From Agromyces mediolanus (GTDB lineage: Bacteria; Actinomycetota; Actinomycetes; Actinomycetales; Microbacteriaceae), in NCBI RefSeq assembly GCF_023715325.1, contig NZ_JAMBNX010000013.1, forward strand, positions 19,134 to 83,133: 64,000 nt of DNA. The letters run 5' to 3'. Made by a program: the position numbers and the translations under genes. The notes below the pieces were generated by a model, which did no database searches, had not been told where the DNA came from, and was given only the letters and a program-made list of their open reading frames with translations. Below, one piece after another: positions 33,932 to 42,848 of this stretch. Each line of letters opens with the position of its first letter. The stretch's first letter is position 1.

Positions 33932-35013
33932 GCGGGGCGGCCGCGAGCAGCGCCGCGTCCGGGCTCCGGCGCCCGAGCGCGCTGCCGCCCGTCAGTGACG
34001 CCGACCTCGACCGCGGGGCGCGCGAGCTCATCGACACCTGCCTCGCCGTCGGTTCCGGCGACCGGGTGCTCGTCATCTCGGACGACGCGACCCGCGGGCT
34101 CGCCGAGCACATCGTCGCCGCGGCGGCCCGCGTCACCGACGACGCCAGGCTGCACCTCGTGCCCGGACTCGACGACGACTACCCGGCCGCCTTCGCCGAG
34201 ATCGAGCGCGCGATCACCGGGCACCGGCCGACCGTGACGGCGTTCGCCGCGCGCGACGGCGACGACCGCCTCGCCTGGGACGAGCGCTTCTGGGCCCTCC
34301 TCGACACCGTGGGCGCCAGGCACGCCCAGCTCACCGCGCTCGACCGGCCGAGCCTCGGCATCGGTCTCGCCGCCGACTACCGCGAAGTGGCCCGCTTCAG
34401 CGGGCTCGTCCGCGAACGGCTCACCGGCGCGACGACCGCCGAGGTGCGCAACGCCCTCGGCACGGACATCCGCTTCACCCTCGACCCGGCCCGGCCGTGG
34501 ACCGCGTTCACGGGGCTTTACCACGCCGCCGGCGAGGGCGGCCGACTGCCGCAGGGCGAGGTGTTCTGCTCCCCGGTCGGCGCCGACGGCGTGATCGCGG
34601 CGAGCGTGCTCGGCTACCCCTTCAACGCCTCGACCGGCCTGCTCGCCGATCCCGTGCGCTTCGAGGTGCGCGGCGGCCGGCTCGTCGCGCTCGACCACCC
34701 CGACGCGGAGCTCGCCGCACGCCTCCGCGCCTGGTTCGGCCGCGACGAGCACGCCGGCCGCATCGGCGAGTTCGCCGTCGGCACCAATCGCGCCTGCACG
34801 GCGCTCAGCGGCACCCTGCTCTTCGACGAGAACGTCCCCGGCTGCCACATCGCCCTCGGCCACCCCTTCGGCGACTACACCGGGGCGCACTGGCACTCCG
34901 AGGTGCACGTCGACCTCGTCGTCGAACGCCCCACCATCACCGTCGACGGGGCACCGCTCCTCGTCGACGGCCGCTACCCCGACCCCCTTCCGGCCGATTG
35001 GAGCCCCGAGTGA
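33928..35013 (+). CDS. M29 aminopeptidase / NicX-like metalloenzyme
   Basis: 361-residue protein of the thermophilic aminopeptidase (M29) fold, which also includes 2,5-dihydroxypyridine dioxygenase (NicX). Metal-site patterns: GRLPQGEVFCSPV, RIGEFAVGTNR, LLFDENVPGCHIALGHPF and HWHSEVHVDLVV, giving the Glu/His/Asp ligand set. An N-terminal Rossmann-like domain (GDRVLVISDDATRGLA) is usual for the group. GTG start after GAGGAG overlaps the previous TGA. Peptide, amide or ring-cleaving oxygenase activity are all possible; I favour a hydrolase because every neighbour is one. Confidence 0.8.
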   Translation: MSGAAASSAASGLRRPSALPPVSDADLDRGARELIDTCLAVGSGDRVLVISDDATRGLAEHIVAAAARVTDDARLHLVPGLDDDYPAAFAEIERAITGHRPTVTAFAARDGDDRLAWDERFWALLDTVGARHAQLTALDRPSLGIGLAADYREVARFSGLVRERLTGATTAEVRNALGTDIRFTLDPARPWTAFTGLYHAAGEGGRLPQGEVFCSPVGADGVIAASVLGYPFNASTGLLADPVRFEVRGGRLVALDHPDAELAARLRAWFGRDEHAGRIGEFAVGTNRACTALSGTLLFDENVPGCHIALGHPFGDYTGAHWHSEVHVDLVVERPTITVDGAPLLVDGRYPDPLPADWSPE

Positions 35014-35765
35014 CGAGCTACCGCAACGACTACCTGAGCGCGAGCCGCGGCCGCGTCGGCGACCGCTACTACCTGATGACGCCCGACACGATGGTCGAGA
35101 ACACGCTGCCGGGCCTGCCGCCCTACGCCGCCACCGTGCTCGCCGCCCCGCAGGGCAGCCCCGCCCGCTTCGGCCAGTACCTGCTGCAGCTCGACGCCGG
35201 CGCCGCGAGCACGCTCCCGCAGGGCGCGGGCTTCGAGAACTTCCTCATCGCGCTCGGCGGCGGGCTCCGCGTGCGCTCCGCCGGCGAGGAATGGCTGCTC
35301 GAAAACGGCGGCTACCTCTTCCTCCCGGAGGGCCGCACCTTCGAGCTCGAGGCGGTCGCGGCATCCCGCGCCCTCTGGGTGAAGAAACGCTACCTCGCCG
35401 TCGAGGGCGTCGAGGCGCCGCCCGTCGTCTCCGGCCGGCTCGGCGACATCGTCGGCATCGACGACGACGGCATCGACGGCAGCTACGGACAGCTGCTGCC
35501 CGACGACGAGCGCTTCGACCTCGCGATGAACGTCATGCGCTTCCAGGGCGGCGCCCGGTTCCGCATGGTCGAGATCCACCACCAGGAGCACGGCCTCTAT
35601 CTCCTCGAGGGCGGCGGCGTGTACCACCTCGACGGCGAGCACGTCGACGTGCAGCAGGACGACTTCATCTACATGGCGCCGTACTGCACGCAGGCGTTCA
35701 CCGCGACCGGCCCCGAGGCATCCGCCTACCTGCTCTACAAGGATGTGAACCGCGATGGCTTCTGA
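35010..35765 (+). CDS. (S)-ureidoglycine aminohydrolase-like bicupin
   Basis: 251-residue protein of two cupin domains, resembling AllE/YlbA, which converts ureidoglycine to ureidoglycolate and ammonia in purine ureide breakdown. The C-terminal cupin is close to the family: FDLAMNVMRFQGGARF, VEIHHQEHGLYLLEGGGVYHL and DFIYMAPYCTQAFTA, with the Mn-binding His/Glu/His set. The N-terminal cupin contains ENFLIALGGGLRV. GTG overlaps the previous stop (GTGA). No allantoate amidohydrolase gene is nearby, so the substrate may be an analogue of ureidoglycine rather than allantoin-derived. Confidence 0.87.
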   Translation: MTSYRNDYLSASRGRVGDRYYLMTPDTMVENTLPGLPPYAATVLAAPQGSPARFGQYLLQLDAGAASTLPQGAGFENFLIALGGGLRVRSAGEEWLLENGGYLFLPEGRTFELEAVAASRALWVKKRYLAVEGVEAPPVVSGRLGDIVGIDDDGIDGSYGQLLPDDERFDLAMNVMRFQGGARFRMVEIHHQEHGLYLLEGGGVYHLDGEHVDVQQDDFIYMAPYCTQAFTATGPEASAYLLYKDVNRDGF

Positions 35766-37035
35766 GACGACCGCCGACCTCGTCGTGCGCGGCGCCCGGC
35801 TCGACCGGGACGCCGCGGGCGGCGGTGCGCCCGCCGGCGCGCTCGTGGACGTCGTCGTGCGCGACGGCGCGATCACCGCGATCGGGCCGGATGCCGCGAC
35901 CGGAACAACGGCGACCGAGGTGATCGACGCCGACGGCGGCCTCGTGACCACCCCGTTCGTCGAACCGCACAGCCACCCCGACAAGGTCTACAGCCGGCAG
36001 CGGATCGCCGAGCTCGGGCTTGTCGCCCACGGCCCGCGGCCCGTGCTCATGCAGCGCCAGCGCGACCTCAAGGCGGCGTTCACCGTCGACGACGTCGCCG
36101 ATCGCGCCGGCCGCTTCCTCCGCGCCTCGGCGCTCGAGGGCGTCGGCCTCATCGCCGGGCAGGCCGACATCGACTCGATCACGGGGCTCGCCTCCGTGGA
36201 GGGCGTGCTGCGCGCCCGAGCCGAGTGCGACGGCGTGATCGAGACGGTCGTCACCGCGTTCCCGCAGGAGGGCATGGTCGGCGACGCGCGCGCCTACGGG
36301 CTCGTCGCCGAGGCCCTCGCGATGGGTGCCGACCGCGTCGGCGGCTGGCCCAACAACGAGGCCGACGACGAGGCCCGGCTCACGCACCTCCGGCTCGTCT
36401 TCGAACTCGCCGAACGGTTCGGCCGCCCCATCGACATCAACGTCGACTACTTCACCGACCCGAGCGAGCGCATGCTCGAACCGCTCGCCGAGCTCACCAT
36501 CGCGTACGGCATGCAGGGGCTCGTCAACGCGAACCACGTCGGCGCCCTCGAGACCTACGCCGACGACGACGACGCCCGGGTAATCGAGAAGGTCGCCGCG
36601 GCCGGCATCGCCATCACCGTCTGCCCGTCGAACCTGCAGAGCTCGTACCCGTACCGCGGCGTCTCGCGGCCGAACGAGCTGCTGGACGCCGGGGTGACCG
36701 TGACGATCGGCACGGGCAACCACGAGGACAACTGGGAGTCGCTCGGCACCCTCGATCCGCTCGAACGGGCCCGCTTCGCGTGGCACGCGCTGCCGCTCGC
36801 CGACCGCGCGGGCGAGGGCGTGGACGACGCCTGGCGGATGGTGACGAGCTCGGCCCGCGCCGCCGTCGGCCGACCGGCCCCGCGGCTCGAGGCGGGCGCG
36901 GAGGCCTCTTTCGTCGTGCTCGCCGCGGGCGACCGCCTGCACGCGCTCCGCAACGAGGCCGGGTCGCGCTGGACGGTGCGCCGCGGCGCGCTCGTCGCGT
37001 CGCGCCGCGTCAGCACCGAGCTCGTCTACAGTTGA
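35755..37035 (+). CDS. Amidohydrolase, cytosine-deaminase-like (copy 2)
   Basis: 426-residue amidohydrolase, paralogue of the product of 31221-32549. FVEPHSHPDKVYSRQRI holds the first metal His pair, DINVDYFTD and LVNANHVGALE later positions, and VTIGTGNHEDNWESLG the region of the catalytic Asp, which here reads GNHED instead of SDN. The ADIDSITGLASVEGVL stretch lines up with DIDFIAGLRGFEGVL in copy 1. Overlaps the cupin gene by 11 bp. The changed active-site loop suggests that the two copies act on different intermediates. Confidence 0.83.
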   Translation: MASETTADLVVRGARLDRDAAGGGAPAGALVDVVVRDGAITAIGPDAATGTTATEVIDADGGLVTTPFVEPHSHPDKVYSRQRIAELGLVAHGPRPVLMQRQRDLKAAFTVDDVADRAGRFLRASALEGVGLIAGQADIDSITGLASVEGVLRARAECDGVIETVVTAFPQEGMVGDARAYGLVAEALAMGADRVGGWPNNEADDEARLTHLRLVFELAERFGRPIDINVDYFTDPSERMLEPLAELTIAYGMQGLVNANHVGALETYADDDDARVIEKVAAAGIAITVCPSNLQSSYPYRGVSRPNELLDAGVTVTIGTGNHEDNWESLGTLDPLERARFAWHALPLADRAGEGVDDAWRMVTSSARAAVGRPAPRLEAGAEASFVVLAAGDRLHALRNEAGSRWTVRRGALVASRRVSTELVYS

Positions 37036-37077
37036 TGGCGTTCCCCGCGCCTGGTGCCGACGGAGAGGTCGAGGTCC

Positions 37078-38115
37078 ATGACGGAGCGTGATCAGCCGGC
37101 GACGAAACGCGTCACCATCCACGACGTCGCCCGCGAGCTCGGCCTGTCCACGAGCACGGTCTCGGCCGCGCTCAACGGCAGCGGCAAGCTCCGCCAGTCG
37201 ACGAGGGACCGGGTGCAGCGCACCGCCGACGAGCTCGGCTACCGGCCGAGCCGCGCGGCGCTCGCCTTCCGCCTCGGCCGCACCGGCACGATCGCGTTCG
37301 CCCTGCCGTCCGTCGACGAGGGCGCCGTGCCGATGCTCGACCTCGACTTCTACATGACCGCGGCGCGCGCGGCCGCGACGAAGGCCTTCGAGGCGGGGTA
37401 CGCGCTCACGCTCACCCCGCCGACGGTGACGAGCGAGGACGGCTGGCGGCTCATCGGCGCCGACGGGGTCGTGCTCTGCGACCCCGTGCGCAACGACGAG
37501 CGGCTCGCCGCGCTCGAGCGGCTCGGCACGCCGGTCGTCACGGTGGAGCGGGATGCCGCCCGCCCCGACTGGCCCTACGCGGTCACGAGCGACCACGGCG
37601 AGAACATGCGGACGCTGCTCGACCACCTGCACGAGCAGGGCGCACGGCGGATCGCGCTGATCAGCGCCGACGCGAGCTGGTCGTGGGCGGAGGAGAGCGC
37701 CGCCGCGTACCGCGACTGGGCGGCGGCGAACGGGATGCCCGAGCTCGTGCGACTGATCCCCCTCGACCACGCCCACAACGACCCGTACGAGGCGACGCTC
37801 GCGCTGCTCCGCGCCCGCGACCGCCCCGACGCCGTCATCGCGACCGCTGAGCAGTATCGCGAGGGCGTGCTGCGGGCGGCCCGGGATGCCGAGGTGCGGA
37901 TCCCCGAGGATGTGCTCGTCGCCGTCGGCATCGACAGCCCGGGCTCCGAGCGGCACGACCCGCCGCTCACCGCAATCGACCTGCAGCCCGACCGGCAGGC
38001 GGAGCTCGCCGTCGGCATGCTGCTGCGCCGCATCGAGGGCGAGCCGATCGACGGCCCGCTGCTCTCCGACGCGGTGCTCCGCGTGCGCGGCAGCACGGTG
38101 CGCCCGGCCCGCTGA
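37078..38115 (+). CDS. LacI-family transcriptional regulator
   Basis: 345-residue regulator. The N-terminal HTH and hinge are typical: VTIHDVARELGLSTSTVSAALNGSGKLRQSTRDRV and ADELGYRPSRAALAFRLG (residues about 10-65), followed by a periplasmic-binding-protein-like effector domain (IALISADASWSWAEES, DAVIATAEQYREGVL, VAVGIDSPGS). ATG 37078 is preferred over in-frame GTG 37054 because GAGGTCC lies before it. Last gene of the enzyme operon, 42 bp after copy 2. The AACGTT operators at 30407-30443 are probable targets, making it the local switch for both arms. Confidence 0.93.
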   Translation: MTERDQPATKRVTIHDVARELGLSTSTVSAALNGSGKLRQSTRDRVQRTADELGYRPSRAALAFRLGRTGTIAFALPSVDEGAVPMLDLDFYMTAARAAATKAFEAGYALTLTPPTVTSEDGWRLIGADGVVLCDPVRNDERLAALERLGTPVVTVERDAARPDWPYAVTSDHGENMRTLLDHLHEQGARRIALISADASWSWAEESAAAYRDWAAANGMPELVRLIPLDHAHNDPYEATLALLRARDRPDAVIATAEQYREGVLRAARDAEVRIPEDVLVAVGIDSPGSERHDPPLTAIDLQPDRQAELAVGMLLRRIEGEPIDGPLLSDAVLRVRGSTVRPAR

Positions 38116-38125
38116 GCCCCGTCTT

Positions 38126-38309
38126 GGTCCGCTGAGCTCGTCGAAGCGCACACCGAACTGGTTCGCTGAGCCCGTCGAAGCGAACACCAAACTGGTTCGC
38201 TGAGCCCGTCGAAGCGCACACCAAACTGGTTCGCTGAGCTCGTCGAAGCGAACACCGCGCGCTTCGACAGGCTCAGCGAACCACCCGCTTCGACAGGCTC
38301 AGCGAACCA
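38126..38309. repeat. Family B repeat array with exact 34-bp period
   Basis: Direct copies start at 38126, 38160, 38194 and 38228, each 23-bp element followed by an 11-bp linker such as AACACCAAACT, then two inverted copies follow. A decayed piece extends to about 38325. The array separates the convergent LacI and HExxH-protein genes. Confidence 0.9.
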
Positions 38310-38327
38310 CGCTCGGCGAACCGCCCG

Positions 38328-39461
38328 CTACACGCAGCGACCGGCCTCGGCGATCTGCTCGTCGCTCGGCCGCCCGTAGGCCTCGATGCCCGACCCCGGC
38401 AGGTCGTACCCCGCGGCGATCGCCCACGCGGTCGCCCACATCTCGTCGTCGCTGCCGAACACGGCGCTCTCGAAGATGGGCGTGCACTCGGGCCGCACGA
38501 CCTGGGTGTGCCCGACCTCGTGCACGACGACCGCCTTGGCGTTCACGTCGTCGGCGTAGCTCCAGTCGATCGAGTAGCTGAGGTGCAGCTTCGCCCAGCC
38601 CCCGTCGCCGTACCAGTACTGCGCGGTGCCCGAGTACCACTCCTCGCTCGAGAGCCCGTTGACGACGTGGTCCCACGCGAAGTCGAGGTGCACGCCGTGC
38701 GCGATGGAGCGGGCGAACTCCTCGATCGGCCCGCGGCTCGCGTACTCGGGCGCCGCCCGACGGGCGGTCTCGGCGGTCTGCGAGTCGCGCACGGCGGCCA
38801 CGGCGGCGGCGAGCTGCTCGTACCCCTCGGCGCTGTCGTCCTGCTCGACGAACCAGGTCTCGCCGTCCTGGGCGATCGCGTGCATCGCGGGCACGCGCGA
38901 CTCGTAGCTCGCGACCGTGCTCGCGTCGAGCACCGCCTGCGCATCGGCGGCGGCGTCCGCGTAGAACGCGCTGCGCGCCTCGGCGAGCTGCTGCTCCGCA
39001 TCGTGCAGGCCGGCGAGGCCCGACTCGGCCTCCTGCTCGAGCTCGGCGAGCCGTGCGGTGCGCTCCTGGGTCGCGACCGCCTCGGCGAGGCTCGTCCAGA
39101 CCGGCGTCAGCGGCCCGTGATCGTAGGCGGGCGGCTCCGGCAGCTCGAGCGCGGCGTCGTCGATGATCTCGCGTGCGGACGCGACATCCGCCGTCAGCGC
39201 CTCGGCGAGCGCGGGGTCGCCAAGACCGTCCACGAACGCGCCGGCGAGCGCTTCGCCCTCCAGGACCTGCCCTCTCGCGAGCGTCGTCGCGCCGCGCAGA
39301 TCGCCGAGCGCCTCCTCGGCGCGGGACTCGGCGACCGCCCCGGTGATCACGCTCTGCGCGACGACGCCGTCGGCGAGCGCGGTCGTGCCCAGCACGAGCC
39401 CGAGGGTGCCGAGGGCCGCGGCGCCGAGCACCGGCAGGCCCCACTTGATGCCGTCGTTCAC
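38328..39461 (-). CDS. Membrane-anchored protein with HExxH motif, possible metalloprotease
   Basis: 377-residue protein. A single N-terminal hydrophobic segment (WGLPVLGAAALGTLGLVLGTTAL) suggests an anchored extracellular protein. Residues about 60-250 are Ala/Glu-rich and probably coiled or helical. The C-terminal 140 residues contain AKAVVVHEVGHTQVVRPEC, an HEVGH zinc-site motif, with a third ligand not obvious, and two cysteines (PECTPIF, GRCV). GTG 39461 follows GGGAGA; the in-frame upstream extension has no such site. Could be a zinc protease or a peptidoglycan/surface maintenance protein; no known family recognised. Confidence 0.75.
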   Translation of the reverse strand: MNDGIKWGLPVLGAAALGTLGLVLGTTALADGVVAQSVITGAVAESRAEEALGDLRGATTLARGQVLEGEALAGAFVDGLGDPALAEALTADVASAREIIDDAALELPEPPAYDHGPLTPVWTSLAEAVATQERTARLAELEQEAESGLAGLHDAEQQLAEARSAFYADAAADAQAVLDASTVASYESRVPAMHAIAQDGETWFVEQDDSAEGYEQLAAAVAAVRDSQTAETARRAAPEYASRGPIEEFARSIAHGVHLDFAWDHVVNGLSSEEWYSGTAQYWYGDGGWAKLHLSYSIDWSYADDVNAKAVVVHEVGHTQVVRPECTPIFESAVFGSDDEMWATAWAIAAGYDLPGSGIEAYGRPSDEQIAEAGRCV

Positions 39462-39608
39462 GCGTCTCCCCGCCTGGTCCCGCGATCCCCCGCGATCGCG
39501 CCTGGATGCAGCGTAGCGAGCCGGCGATCCGCGGGCCACGGGGGTACTCCCGCTGAGCGCCCGGCGGGTCTAGACTCCGAGCGACAGCTGGCTCCGGGGG
39601 GAGGGCGC

Positions 39609-40634
39609 ATGTTCGAAGCCGACGTGGCGGACATCGCCCAGCATGCATCGACGGGAGGGCTCCCGGCTCGACTCGCCGAGACGGTCGCCGCCGCGCACGA
39701 ACGCTACGCCGGGCTCGACGAGGGCGTCGTCGCCGACTACATCCCGATCCTCGCCGAGGCGGATCCGGCGCACTTCGGCCTCGTCGTCGCGCAGGTCGAC
39801 GGCGTGGTGCACCGCGCGGGCGACGCCGGGGTCGCGTTCTCGATCCAGTCCATCTCGAAGGCCTTCGTGTTCGCGCTCGTCTGCGAGGCGATCGGGCACG
39901 AGGCGGTGCACGAGATCGTCGGCGTGAACAACACGGGGCTCCCGTTCAACTCGGTGATGGCGATCGAGCTGAACGGGGGCAGCCCGATGAACCCCATGGT
40001 GAACGCGGGGGCGATCGCGACGACCGCGCTCGTGCCCGCCGCGACCCCGGCCGAGCAGTGGGAGCTCGTGCGCACCGGGCTGTCCGCCTTCGCCGGCCGC
40101 GAGCTCGCCCTCGACGGCGAGGTGTACCGCTCCGAGGTCGAGACGAACCAGCGCAATCAGGCGATCGGACGTCTGCTGCAGAGCTACGGACGCCTGGATG
40201 CCGACCCGCTCGCCGTCGTCGACGTGTACACGAAGCAGTGCGCCCTCTCGGTGACGGCCGAGGATCTCGCCGTAATGGGCGCGACCCTCGCCGACGGCGG
40301 GGTGAACCCGGTGACGGGCGCGCGCGTCGTCTCCGCGGAGGTGTGCCGCGACACGCTCGCGCTGCTCGCCTCGTGCGGCATGTACGAACGCTCGGGCGAG
40401 TGGCTGTTCGAGATCGGGCTGCCGGCGAAGTCGGGCGTGGCGGGCGGCATCGTCGCGGTCGCCCCGGGCAAGGGCGCCGTGGGCGCCTACTCGCCCCGCC
40501 TCGACCCGGCCGGCAACAGCGTGCGCGGCCAGCGCGCCTGCGCCTACCTCTCGCGCGCGCTCGGCCTGAACCTCTTCGCCTCGACGGCCGCATCGCCGGA
40601 GGCATCCGCACCCGTCGAAGGGAGCCGCGCATGA
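39609..40634 (+). CDS. glsA: Glutaminase A
   Basis: 341-residue serine-type glutaminase converting glutamine to glutamate and ammonia. The catalytic pair is visible in FSIQSISKAF (Ser81, Lys84), followed by GLPFNSVMAIELNGG, NPMVNAGAI, YRSEVETNQRNQAIG and GLPAKSGVAGGIVAV, all conserved in the beta-lactamase-fold glutaminases. Family length about 305-330; an Ala/Ser-rich tail adds some residues. ATG 39609 has GGGGAGG upstream, and TAGACT (39573-39578) is a possible -10. It overlaps the transporter gene by 4 bp. Confidence 0.95.
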   Translation: MFEADVADIAQHASTGGLPARLAETVAAAHERYAGLDEGVVADYIPILAEADPAHFGLVVAQVDGVVHRAGDAGVAFSIQSISKAFVFALVCEAIGHEAVHEIVGVNNTGLPFNSVMAIELNGGSPMNPMVNAGAIATTALVPAATPAEQWELVRTGLSAFAGRELALDGEVYRSEVETNQRNQAIGRLLQSYGRLDADPLAVVDVYTKQCALSVTAEDLAVMGATLADGGVNPVTGARVVSAEVCRDTLALLASCGMYERSGEWLFEIGLPAKSGVAGGIVAVAPGKGAVGAYSPRLDPAGNSVRGQRACAYLSRALGLNLFASTAASPEASAPVEGSRA

Positions 40635-42262
40635 CCGCGCACGCCGCCGCACCCGCCCGCGCCGAGGAGCGCCGCTCCTGGGCGCCGATGATCGGCCTGT
40701 TCCTCGCGCAGGTGCTGATGTCGTTCAACGTCGCCGCCCTGCCGATCTCCCTCGGCGGCATGGTCGAGGACTTCGGTGTGCCGCCGACCGTCGCGAGCAC
40801 CACGATCGTCGTCTACGGGCTCGCCGTCGCCGCGCTCGTCATGACCGGGGCGAAGCTCGGCCAGCGGATCGGCTGGGTGCTGATCTTCCGCTGCGTCGTC
40901 GTCGTGTTCGGCGTGTCCTCGGTGCTGATGATCCTCTCGCCGACGATCGGCTGGGCGATCGCGGGGCAGGTGCTGGCCGGGGCATCCGCCGCCATCATCG
41001 TGCCGTCGCTCGTCGCGCTGATCGCGGAGAACTACCGCGGTGCGCAGCAGGCGACCGCGGTCGGCTCGCTCGGTTCGGCGCGGGCGTTCTCGGGCATCAG
41101 CGCGTTCCTCATCGGTGGGACGCTCGGCACCCTCGTCGGTTGGCGGCCGGTCTTCATGATCACCCTCGGCCTCGCCGTCGCGGTCTTCGCGCTGAGCTTC
41201 GGGCTGCGCTCCGACAAGGGGGATGCCTCGGTGCGGATCGACCTCGTCGCGTCCGCACTCATCGGCGGGGCGATCGTGCTGCTCACCCTCGGCTTCAACA
41301 ACCTGAACGCGTGGGGCATCGTGCTCGCCGAACCGGGTGCGCCGTTCGACGTGCTCGGCATCTCGCCCGCGCCGGTGTTCGTGCTCGCCGGGCTCGTGCT
41401 CGGACAGGCGTTCTTCCTCTGGACGCGACGCCGGATGCGGCTCGGCCGGGTGCCGCTCGTCGACCTCTCGGTGCTCGGCAGCTCGCGCGAGCGCGCCGCC
41501 GTCTACGCGATGTTCATCATCGTCGCGATGGAGGCGGCGGTGAACTTCACGGTGCCGACGTACATCCAGGTGGTGCAGGGGCGCACGCCGTTCGACACTT
41601 CGCTCGCGATGATGCCGTTCAACCTGACGGTGTTCGTCACGGCGACCCTGATCGTGCGGTTCTACCGGCGCTACAGCCCGCGGGTCATCGGGTTGTTCTC
41701 GTTCGGGCTGACGACCGTCGCGCTCGTGTGGCTCGCCTTCGTGGTGACGAACAACTGGGAGACGCTGCCGACGATCCTCGGCCTCATCGTCTTCGGCATC
41801 GGCCAGGGGGCGCTCGTCACGCTGGTGTTCAATGTGCTCGTGACGGCGGCGCCGAAGGAGCTGGCGGGCGACGTCGGCTCGATCCGCGGCACGACGCAGA
41901 ACCTCGCCTCCGCCGTCGGCACCGCGGTGATGGGTGCGCTGCTCGTCACGATGCTGAGCCTGAACTTCACGCAGGCGGTGACGGAGCATCCGGAGCTGCC
42001 GGACGAGCTCGTCGCCCAGGTCGACCTCGATCAGGTGAACTTCATCAGCAATGACGAGCTGCGCGAGAAGTTCGCCGAGACCGACGCGAGCGCGGAGCAG
42101 ATCGACGCCGCCGTCGCCATCAACGAGGAGGAGCGGCTGCGCACCCTGCGGATGGGCTTCCTCGTGCTCGCGGGCCTGAGCCTCGCCGCGGCACTGCCGG
42201 CCTCGCGGCTGCCGAGGTACAAGCCGGAGGAGATCCCCGACCCCTCGCCCGCGGGCGAGTAG
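40631..42262 (+). CDS. MFS transporter, DHA2-like (14-helix) type
   Basis: 543-residue integral membrane protein with about fourteen helices. N-terminal WAPMIGLFLAQVLMSFNVAALPISLGGM and GQVLAGASAAIIVPSLVALIAENY are typical of the 14-helix drug/H+ antiporter branch; VGSIRGTTQNLASAVGTAVMGALLV is the late-helix motif. The loop between the last helices (residues about 450-500) is acidic. ATG overlaps the glsA TGA, so glutaminase and transporter are coupled. A role in glutamine/glutamate export or acid resistance is a guess from the pairing. Confidence 0.88.
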   Translation: MTAHAAAPARAEERRSWAPMIGLFLAQVLMSFNVAALPISLGGMVEDFGVPPTVASTTIVVYGLAVAALVMTGAKLGQRIGWVLIFRCVVVVFGVSSVLMILSPTIGWAIAGQVLAGASAAIIVPSLVALIAENYRGAQQATAVGSLGSARAFSGISAFLIGGTLGTLVGWRPVFMITLGLAVAVFALSFGLRSDKGDASVRIDLVASALIGGAIVLLTLGFNNLNAWGIVLAEPGAPFDVLGISPAPVFVLAGLVLGQAFFLWTRRRMRLGRVPLVDLSVLGSSRERAAVYAMFIIVAMEAAVNFTVPTYIQVVQGRTPFDTSLAMMPFNLTVFVTATLIVRFYRRYSPRVIGLFSFGLTTVALVWLAFVVTNNWETLPTILGLIVFGIGQGALVTLVFNVLVTAAPKELAGDVGSIRGTTQNLASAVGTAVMGALLVTMLSLNFTQAVTEHPELPDELVAQVDLDQVNFISNDELREKFAETDASAEQIDAAVAINEEERLRTLRMGFLVLAGLSLAAALPASRLPRYKPEEIPDPSPAGE

Positions 42263-42283
42263 CGGGGGCTCTGAACCGCCACG

Positions 42284-42841
42284 TCAGTGCTGGTGCAGCT
42301 CGCCGTGCGGGACGGCGAGCTCGCCCGGCTCGGTCCCGGCGAGGGCCGGGGTCGCGAGGGCGGCGACGAGCGCGGCGCCCGCGACGAGTCCGAGGGTGGC
42401 TGCCACGGGATGCCGCGTCCGGGTGGCCGCGGGTGCGGCCGGGGATGCGGATGCCGGCGCGGCATCCCGGGTCTGATCGGGCCCCTGACCCGGAGCGCGT
42501 GGGCCGCGGAGCCGCGCCGCCGCCCCGATCGCGACGACGAGCGCGAAGCCCGCCGCCGCGATCGTCGGCAGCCCGGCGAGTCCGAGCCCCGGCGCCGCGC
42601 CCGCCCCCACGACGAGCGCGAGTCCGACGACGAGCGTCAGGCCGACGGCGAGCGTCGTGCGCGGCAGCACCGCGCGACCCGCTCGGAGCGCGGCGACCGC
42701 CCAGACGAGCGCCGCGATCCCGGCCGCCGCGAGCACCCCCACGGCGACCGGGCCCGTCGCCCCCGCGGCGAGCGCCGCGAGCACGAGCCCGGCCCCGAGC
42801 GCGGCGAGCGCCGGCCAGCTGCGGAGCGCGGCGGTGAGCAC
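42284..42841 (-). CDS. Small membrane protein, function unknown
   Basis: 185-residue Ala/Leu/Gly-rich protein with about five predicted helices and a Pro/Ala-rich linker around residues 115-140. Its end is HGELHQH, a small His cluster. GTG start with GAGGTCGAC upstream, 7 bp after the DUF4383 gene, so both are probably one operon. Composition alone can mislead at this GC content, but the linkage and ribosome site support a real gene. Confidence 0.65.
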   Translation of the reverse strand: MLTAALRSWPALAALGAGLVLAALAAGATGPVAVGVLAAAGIAALVWAVAALRAGRAVLPRTTLAVGLTLVVGLALVVGAGAAPGLGLAGLPTIAAAGFALVVAIGAAARLRGPRAPGQGPDQTRDAAPASASPAAPAATRTRHPVAATLGLVAGAALVAALATPALAGTEPGELAVPHGELHQH

Positions 42842-42848
42842 GTCGACC

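Noticed and set aside
30535..38115. Assigning the enzyme cluster to allantoin, nicotinate or pyrimidine degradation
   Set aside because: Each known pathway would need genes that are absent here, and motif variants (HVHFDNPG, GNHED) argue for altered substrates.
38126..38309. A regularly spaced repeat (34-bp period) that resembles a small CRISPR array
   Set aside because: The 11-bp gaps between copies are too short and nearly identical to one another, copies also appear inverted and elsewhere in intergenic and coding DNA, and no cas genes are present.
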